This document shows positions 1-5,927 of a stretch of 5,927 nt of DNA, one piece after another (position 1 is the first letter of the stretch; each line of letters opens with the position of its first letter). Source of the stretch: Pseudomonadota bacterium (GTDB lineage Bacteria > Pseudomonadota > Gammaproteobacteria > Burkholderiales > Thiobacillaceae); assembly GCA_021847385.1 (NCBI GenBank), contig JAJZTV010000134.1:1-5927 (forward strand). Reading direction: 5' to 3'. The position numbers were made by a program, and so were the translations under genes. The notes beneath the pieces were generated by a model. It was not told where the DNA came from and searched no databases. It saw nothing but the letters and a program-made list of their open reading frames with translations.

Positions 1-265
1 CGCTGCCGGTACCGATCTCCAGCACCCGGTCGGTCGCTTCGATTTGCAGGCTTTGCAGGGCACGCGCCTCCAGCTTGGGCGACCACATGGTCTCGCCGTG
101 GCCGAGCGGTATTTCCATATCGACGAAGGCCAGCGACTGATAGATGGCCGGCACGAAGTCTTCGCGCTTGACCTTGCTCAGCAGGTCGAGCACGCGCTGA
201 TCCAACACCTCCCAGGGGCGGATCTGCTGTTCGATCATATTGTGCCGGACGTGTTCGATATCCAT
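1..265 (-). CDS. pcm: Protein-L-isoaspartate O-methyltransferase family protein (N-terminal part)
   Basis: Partial gene: the first 88 codons read leftward from an ATG at 265-263 and leave the window at base 1. Classical members are cytoplasmic and use S-adenosylmethionine to methylate isoaspartyl residues in damaged proteins. The fragment starts MDIEHVRHNMIEQQIRPWEV. It then shows the family's PLGHGET block (residues 53-59) and ends in the SAM-binding motif VLEIGTGS (81-88). A GAGG Shine-Dalgarno sequence lies about 6 bases upstream of the ATG, which supports this start. Classical enzymes have a TIS-x-P sequence after the GHG block, whereas here it is TMWSP, so a Trp occupies the usual Ser position. 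The family assignment is firm. Whether this subgroup is a true isoaspartyl repair enzyme is less certain. The gene lies downstream of the cation pump on the same strand, 69 bases away, and probably has its own promoter. Confidence 0.88.
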   Translation of the reverse strand, partial: MDIEHVRHNMIEQQIRPWEVLDQRVLDLLSKVKREDFVPAIYQSLAFVDMEIPLGHGETMWSPKLEARALQSLQIEATDRVLEIGTGS

Positions 266-334
266 GTCTGCCTCGTTTGTTTCCGTGCTCAAAAAATTGC
301 CAAGGATGGTAGCACAGGGGTCCGCGGCCGAGGC
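266..334 (-). promoter_or_regulatory. Gap between pump and methyltransferase, weak promoter candidate
   Basis: This gap lies downstream of the pump stop codon and upstream of the methyltransferase start, both on the minus strand. Read on the minus strand it contains TTGGCA (303-298), five of six matches to a sigma-70 -35 box, followed by a T-run. No good -10 box sits at the expected spacing. A possible stem pairs CTGTGCT (317-311) with AGCACGG (289-283), with one G-U pair and a 21-base loop. No convincing intrinsic terminator for the pump gene is visible, so read-through into the methyltransferase cannot be excluded. The promoter call is tentative. Confidence 0.25.
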
Positions 335-3007
335 TTAGGGGATTCGCACCAAACGGCGCATCAGCGCCTTGCGCCCCTCTTCCAGCAACAGCATGCCGGC
401 AGCAAAGGGCAAGACATAAAGCCAGACCGATCCGGCCAACGGCGAAGCGCCAAAAATCCAATTACCCCATGGCGTATAGACGATGGCGAGGATCAGGCCG
501 ATCTCCGCGGCCAGGCCGAGATAGATCAAACGATTGCCGAACCAGCCCAAGGCGAACACGGACTGTCGAGGATCGCGACACAGAAAGACATTGACCATCT
601 GCATCACGATGATCGCCGCCAAGGTCGCCGTCGTGGCCTGGAGATAGAGCGGGTCGTTCCAGGCCAGGGTCTGGCCGTATTGCCAGCCCGCCCGGTCGAG
701 TACGAAAAAGAAGGCGGCCATGGCCGCCGCCGCCTCGATCAGGCCCAAAAACAGATAGGCGCGCACGATCAGACCGCGCGTCAATAAATGCTCGCCGCGC
801 CGGCGCGGCGGCACCCGCATCAGGCCTGGGTGCGGCGGCTCGGCGCCAAGGGCCAGGGCAGGAAAGGTATCGGTACCGAGATCGATTGCCAGGATCTGGA
901 TCACCGTTAACGGCAGCGGGATCTTGAACAGCACGAAGGCCAGATACGGCACCGCTTCCGCCACGTTGTGCGTCAGGATGTAGACGAAGAACTTGCGCAG
1001 GTTCTGGTAGACCGCGCGGCCCTCCTCGATCGCGGCGACGATGGTGGCGAAGTGGTCGTCGAGCAGCACCAGGTCGGCCGCCTCGCGCGCGACGTCGGTG
1101 CCGCTTTGGCCCATGGCCACGCCGATGTCGGCGGCGCGCAGGGCCGGCGCGTCGTTCACCCCGTCGCCGGTCACCGCGACGATATGGCCCTTGGCCTGCA
1201 AGGCCTGGACCAGGATCAGCTTCTGGTCGGCCGACAGCCGGGCGAACACCGCCTCCGGCGCATCCAGGGCCAATTGCAACTGGGTCGGCGACAAGCGGCG
1301 CAATTCAGAGCCGGTCATCAGCAAAGGCTGGGCCGAATTCACCAGGCCGATCTGGCGCGCCACCGCCAAGGCCGTACGCGGATGGTCGCCGGTGACCATG
1401 AACACCCGGATGCCCGCCACCTTGCAGGTGGCCATGGCCTCCGGTACGTCCGGCCGCGGCGGGTCGGCCAGGCCGACCAGGCCGACCAGGACCAGACCCG
1501 ATTCCCAAGCCGCCTTGGCCTCGCCCGCGGCCACCTCGCGCCAGGCCAAGGCCAGCACACGCAGACCTTGCTCGGCCAGGCTGACCTCCGCCGCGAGTAG
1601 GCGCTCACGTTCGGCCGGGGTCAACGGCACGATGCCGGCCTCGGTCTGCATGCGGTCGCACAAGGGCAACATGGCCTCCAGCGCGCCCTTGCCGTAGAGC
1701 CGCAGGCCGTTCGGCGTTGCATGCAGCGTGGCCATGCGCCGGCGTTCCATCTCGAACGGCAGCTCGTCGCGCCGGTCGTAATGCGGCCGCTCAGGCGCGA
1801 GGCCATCGGCCAGGGCCAGCAAGGCCTGTTCCATCGGATCGCCGCGGAACCGGCCCTCGCCCGCCAGCCACTCCAGGCTATGGCAGTGGCCGGCGATGTC
1901 CAGCGCGGCCGAAAAACCCTGTCGCAACCAGGGCGCCAACGCCGCCGGCGTGTCTTCGCGGCCGGCCAGGTACAGGCGTTCGACCGCCATCCGGTTCTGG
2001 GTCAGGGTGCCGGTCTTGTCGGACAGGATCACCGTCGCCCCGCCCAAGGTCTCCACCGCCGGCAGGTGGCGCACCAGCGCATGGCGCCGGGCCATGCGCC
2101 GCGCCGCCATGGCCAGCGACAAGGTGACCGTGGGCAACAGACCCTCCGGCACGTTGGCGACGATGATGCCGATGGCGAAGACCAGGCTGGCCCAGAACGG
2201 TTGACCGATGGCCTGGCCCACCGCGAAGAAGACCGCGCCCAACAGCACGGCGAGCAAGCCGACCCAGCGCGACAGCCGGGCGATCTCCAAATGCAGCGGC
2301 GAGCGGCGCTCGCCCGTGCTTTGCGACAGCCGGGCGATGCGGCCGAATTCGGTATGGCGGCCGGTGGCAAAGGCGACAGCGAGCGCCTCGCCGGCCAGGA
2401 TGGCGGTGCCCGCCAGCAGCACGTTCTTCGCCTCCAGCAGGCTGTCGGCCGTGGACGGCTCCGCATCGCGGCCCTTGGGCAGCGACTCGCCGGTCACCGC
2501 CGCCATGTTCGCCCGCACGCCGAAGGCCTCGACCACCCGGCAATCGGCCGGCACCTCGTCGCCCTCCTTCAGCAGCACCACATCGCCCGGCACGAGCTGG
2601 CTGGCCGGCAGGCGCTGGCGCTGGCCGGCGCGCAGCACCGTGACCTCGTTCGGCAGCAAGGCCTCCAGCTTGGCCAGCACCGCCTCGGCCCGGTATTCCT
2701 GCCAGAAGGAGAATAGGCCGTTGACCGCGATCACCCCGAGCACGGCCCAGCCCAGGACCGCCATGCCCTGGCCCGGCTCGCGCCATTCCGAGAAGAAAGC
2801 CAGCGCGGCGGCCAGCCACAGGATCAGCGCGAACAGGTGGCTAAACTCCTTGGCCAGCAGGCGGTACCAAGGCGGCCGGGCCAAGCGTTCCACCCGGTTC
2901 TCGCCATACTCATGCAGGCGCTGGGCCGCCTCGTCGTAGCCCAGGCCCTCGCGCCGGCTGCGCAAGCTGGCCAGGGCTTGGTCGGCGGACAGGTGGTGGA
3001 TTTTCAT
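335..3007 (-). CDS. P-type cation-transporting ATPase, Na+/K+-ATPase-like (P2C type)
   Basis: An 890-residue inner-membrane pump that uses ATP to move cations; the ion is not determined. In order: N-terminal cation-ATPase domain (about 1-70), M1 (about 55-74), M2 (81-101), actuator domain with TGES (172-175), M3 (246-266), M4 with VPEGL (Glu288), phosphorylation motif DKTGT (Asp330), nucleotide domain with GDPMEQ (389-394) and KGALE (440-444), TGDH (539-542), hinge GDGVNDAP (614-621), then M5-M10. M5 carries YILTHNVAE (Tyr676, His680, Asn681, Glu684), M6 IDLGTD (Asp709, Asp713), and M8 Gln803 and Asn806. The SVF and EEGRK elements near the C-terminus resemble animal Na+/K+-ATPase alpha subunits. 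The open frame continues to 3124, but the added residues lie antisense to the TPP riboswitch and resemble no ATPase N-terminus, so the ATG at 3007 is chosen. Its nearest purine-rich site, AAGGG, is 14 bases away, which is too far to be ideal. No beta subunit gene is visible. Na+, H+/K+ or Ca2+ transport are all possible. Confidence 0.95.
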   Translation of the reverse strand: MKIHHLSADQALASLRSRREGLGYDEAAQRLHEYGENRVERLARPPWYRLLAKEFSHLFALILWLAAALAFFSEWREPGQGMAVLGWAVLGVIAVNGLFSFWQEYRAEAVLAKLEALLPNEVTVLRAGQRQRLPASQLVPGDVVLLKEGDEVPADCRVVEAFGVRANMAAVTGESLPKGRDAEPSTADSLLEAKNVLLAGTAILAGEALAVAFATGRHTEFGRIARLSQSTGERRSPLHLEIARLSRWVGLLAVLLGAVFFAVGQAIGQPFWASLVFAIGIIVANVPEGLLPTVTLSLAMAARRMARRHALVRHLPAVETLGGATVILSDKTGTLTQNRMAVERLYLAGREDTPAALAPWLRQGFSAALDIAGHCHSLEWLAGEGRFRGDPMEQALLALADGLAPERPHYDRRDELPFEMERRRMATLHATPNGLRLYGKGALEAMLPLCDRMQTEAGIVPLTPAERERLLAAEVSLAEQGLRVLALAWREVAAGEAKAAWESGLVLVGLVGLADPPRPDVPEAMATCKVAGIRVFMVTGDHPRTALAVARQIGLVNSAQPLLMTGSELRRLSPTQLQLALDAPEAVFARLSADQKLILVQALQAKGHIVAVTGDGVNDAPALRAADIGVAMGQSGTDVAREAADLVLLDDHFATIVAAIEEGRAVYQNLRKFFVYILTHNVAEAVPYLAFVLFKIPLPLTVIQILAIDLGTDTFPALALGAEPPHPGLMRVPPRRRGEHLLTRGLIVRAYLFLGLIEAAAAMAAFFFVLDRAGWQYGQTLAWNDPLYLQATTATLAAIIVMQMVNVFLCRDPRQSVFALGWFGNRLIYLGLAAEIGLILAIVYTPWGNWIFGASPLAGSVWLYVLPFAAGMLLLEEGRKALMRRLVRIP

Positions 3008-3026
3008 GGCGTCATCTTGATCCCTT
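3004..3026 (-). other. Possible 3-codon leader ORF coupled to the pump start
   Basis: On the minus strand AAGGG (3026-3022) is followed after 6 bases by ATG ACG CCA TGA (3015-3004). The TGA overlaps the pump's ATG (3007-3005) as ATGA. The Shine-Dalgarno-like site is ideally spaced for this tiny frame (Met-Thr-Pro) and poorly spaced, at 14 bases, for the pump itself. Translational coupling by termination-reinitiation is therefore plausible. The arrangement is short enough to arise by chance. Confidence 0.3.
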
Positions 3027-3028
3027 AG

Positions 3029-3066
3029 TACACCATAGCGCAACGCGCCGGGAGTGATTCGGTGTA
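3029..3066. repeat. Nested inverted repeat between the divergent genes
   Basis: TACACC (3029-3034) is the reverse complement of GGTGTA (3061-3066), 32 bases apart centre to centre. Between them lies a compact dyad, GCGC-AAC-GCGC (3038-3048). The right arm overlaps a weak -10-like sequence, TATCCT (3065-3070), which would place a plus-strand transcript start just ahead of the riboswitch. No matching -35 box is evident. The arrangement could be an operator in the shared promoter region or a chance dyad. No regulator was identified. Confidence 0.3.
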
Positions 3067-3092
3067 TCCTTTCGCCCATCAAATCAAGCTGT

Positions 3093-3167
3093 TCGCTAGG
3101 GGTCCTGCATTGCAGGTGAGACATACCCTTTGAACCTGATCCGGGTCATGCCGGCGTAGGGAAGCGA
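3093..3167 (+). promoter_or_regulatory. TPP riboswitch (THI element) aptamer upstream of thiC
   Basis: The aptamer binds thiamin pyrophosphate in the 5' leader of the mRNA and lowers expression of the downstream gene. All helices can be traced. P1 is TCGCT (3093-3097) with AGCGA (3163-3167). P2 is GGGT (3100-3103) with ACCC (3125-3128). P3 is CCTGC (3104-3108) with GCAGG (3112-3116), closing a loop of only three bases. P4 is CCT (3135-3137) with AGG (3158-3160). P5 is CCGG (3141-3144) with CCGG (3151-3154). The conserved pyrimidine-sensing TGAGA follows P3 (3117-3121). The signature blocks ACCCTTTGAACCTGATC (3125-3141) and GCGTAGGGAA (3154-3163) are intact. The switch ends about 50 bases before the thiC start codon, which fits thiamin feedback control of thiC. 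Confidence 0.96.
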
Positions 3168-3209
3168 TGCCCCAGGGCTTCGCGCCTCCGCCGTTTAAGA
3201 GAGTAGGAG
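3161..3209 (+). promoter_or_regulatory. Candidate riboswitch expression platform
   Basis: GAAGC (3161-3165) can pair with GCTTC (3177-3181). This uses bases of the 3' arm of riboswitch P1, so the two pairings exclude each other. Further on, CTCC (3186-3189) can pair with GGAG (3206-3209) of the thiC Shine-Dalgarno sequence. No GC hairpin followed by a T-run is present, so control of translation initiation seems more likely than an intrinsic terminator. The individual stems are only 4-5 base pairs, and the assignment is inference from pairing alone. Confidence 0.35.
3205..3209 (+). promoter_or_regulatory. thiC ribosome binding site
   Basis: AGGAG ends 7 bases before the ATG at 3217. It fixes the thiC start and is the likely target of riboswitch-mediated sequestration. 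Confidence 0.85.
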
Positions 3210-3216
3210 CCGCACC

Positions 3217-5130
<1,914 letters not shown>

Positions 5131-5146
5131 GCCGACGGCGTCATAT

Positions 5147-5164
5147 CCGCGCTAAGATACGCGG
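5147..5164 (+). other. Short hairpin immediately ahead of the CLC start
   Basis: CCGCG (5147-5151) can pair with CGCGG (5160-5164) around an 8-base loop. It ends 2 bases before the CLC start codon. No T-run follows, so it is not an intrinsic terminator. It occupies the place where a Shine-Dalgarno sequence would be expected, and none is evident there. It might limit initiation or make translation depend on ribosomes arriving from thiC. Confidence 0.3.
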
Positions 5165-5166
5165 CG

Positions 5167-5927
5167 ATGACGCCTGACGGTCCCCCTCCCTCGCCCCTCG
5201 CGGCCAAGCCGAACTGGCTGGCCCGGCTGCGCCGCCGGCAGACGGCCTACCGCGACGTCTGGCTCGGCCGCCTGATCCTCTGGGGCGGCGCCGTCGGCAT
5301 CGGTCTGCTCGCCGTGTTGTTCGCCAAGCTGACCGAGGCGGCGGTCGAGAACCTGCACAAACTCAATAGCGTCTACCCCGGCTGGGTCTTCGTCTCCGCC
5401 CCGCTCGGCGGCGCGCTGATCGTCTGGCTGACCCGCCGCTTCTTCACCGGCGCCGAAGGCAGCGGCATCCCCCAGGTCATGGCCGAAATGGCCCAGCACG
5501 GCAGCCATTCGCGGCTGCCCAAGCCCCTGCTGTCGCTGCGCATCGTGTTCGGCAAGATCACGCTCGGCGCCGGCGCGATCTTCGCCGGCTTCTCCACCGG
5601 CCGCGAAGGCCCGATGGTCCAGATCGGCGCGGCGATCATGCACGCGATCGGCGAGCGCCTGCCGCGCCGCCTGCAGGTCAGCCGGCCGCACCTGCTCGCC
5701 GCCGGCGGCGCGGCCGGCATCGCCGCCGCCTTCAACACGCCGCTGGCCGGCATCCTGTTCGCGATCGAGGAACTTTCCCGCGGCATCGAGAACCGCATGA
5801 GCGGCCTGATCATCACCGCCATCGTCATCGCCGGCATCGTCGCCCAGGCCTATTTCGGCAACTACACCTATTTCGGCTGGCTCAACACCAGCGGCCTGGA
5901 CAACCCCCACCCCGTCGGCCTGATGCT
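5167..5927 (+). CDS. CLC-family chloride channel or H+/Cl- antiporter (N-terminal part)
   Basis: Partial gene: 253 codons from an ATG at 5167, open to the right edge. CLC proteins are dimeric membrane proteins that conduct chloride or exchange it for protons. A Pro-rich cytoplasmic N-terminus (1-30) is followed by hydrophobic helices. The anion-pathway signatures appear in order: GSGIPQ (98-103), GREGPMVQIG (145-154, with gating Glu147), and FNTPLAGILFAIEEL (189-203). Glu202 corresponds to the internal proton-transfer glutamate of E. coli ClC (Glu203). Both glutamates being present favours an H+/Cl- exchanger over a plain channel; this is inference. The usual acidic residue after GSGIP is Gln103 here. 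The start is the first possible codon after the thiC stop in this frame. It lacks a clear Shine-Dalgarno sequence and lies 36 bases after thiC without a terminator, so co-transcription is likely. The C-terminal half, and any CBS or TrkA-C domain, lie outside the window. Confidence 0.93.
   Translation, partial: MTPDGPPPSPLAAKPNWLARLRRRQTAYRDVWLGRLILWGGAVGIGLLAVLFAKLTEAAVENLHKLNSVYPGWVFVSAPLGGALIVWLTRRFFTGAEGSGIPQVMAEMAQHGSHSRLPKPLLSLRIVFGKITLGAGAIFAGFSTGREGPMVQIGAAIMHAIGERLPRRLQVSRPHLLAAGGAAGIAAAFNTPLAGILFAIEELSRGIENRMSGLIITAIVIAGIVAQAYFGNYTYFGWLNTSGLDNPHPVGLM

Noticed and set aside
266..334. Intrinsic terminator after the pump gene
   Set aside because: The T-run at 296-291 on the minus strand is not preceded by a GC-rich stem. 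The only stem found encloses the T-run in its loop, which is the wrong geometry.
44..787. Plus-strand open frame (247 residues) across the methyltransferase, the gap and the pump's 3' end
   Set aside because: It crosses two well-supported minus-strand genes and their gap, with no motif or ribosome site.
1721..2716. Plus-strand open frame (331 residues) antisense to the pump
   Set aside because: It is low-complexity and rich in Arg, Gln and Gly, opposite a gene with all its catalytic motifs intact, so it is a shadow.
3008..3124. N-terminal extension of the pump reading frame to an ATG at 3124
   Set aside because: The 39 extra residues do not look like a P-type ATPase N-terminus and lie antisense to the TPP riboswitch. 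The protein from 3007 already starts like the family.
5152..5910. Minus-strand open frame (252 residues) opposite the CLC gene
   Set aside because: The plus strand reads a continuous CLC protein with three diagnostic motifs. The minus-strand reading is a compositional shadow.

Overview
The window is GC-rich throughout (roughly two thirds G+C by eye) and looks like chromosomal DNA of a Gram-negative proteobacterium, most likely a betaproteobacterium. This rests on codon style, the type of isoaspartyl methyltransferase at the left edge, and a TPP riboswitch directly ahead of a long-form ThiC. The taxonomic call is an inference. No tRNA, rRNA, CRISPR array, insertion sequence or phage gene was seen. 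Coding density is very high and no gene-free stretch exceeds about 210 bases.

Layout, left to right. Bases 1-265 (minus strand) hold the first 88 codons of a protein-L-isoaspartate O-methyltransferase-family protein, which runs off the left edge. A 69-base gap separates it from a complete minus-strand gene (335-3007) for an 890-residue P-type cation pump of the Na+/K+-ATPase-like (P2C) type. Bases 3008-3216 are a divergent control region. They carry a nested inverted repeat, a 3-codon mini-ORF overlapping the pump start, and on the plus strand a clear TPP (thiamin pyrophosphate) riboswitch. The riboswitch precedes thiC (3217-5130), which makes the pyrimidine half of thiamin. Only 36 bases after thiC, on the same strand and in the same reading frame, a CLC-type chloride channel/antiporter gene starts (5167) and runs off the right edge.

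How the genes may work together. thiC is under thiamin feedback through the riboswitch. No terminator is visible between thiC and the CLC gene, so the CLC gene may be co-transcribed and also fall under TPP control. The pump and the CLC protein are both membrane ion transporters on either side of thiC, but they lie on opposite strands and nothing in the sequence shows a functional link. The window is mostly ordinary housekeeping and transport. The points most worth a second look are the ion-site residues of the pump, the thiC-CLC linkage, the riboswitch expression platform and the unusual start region of the pump.
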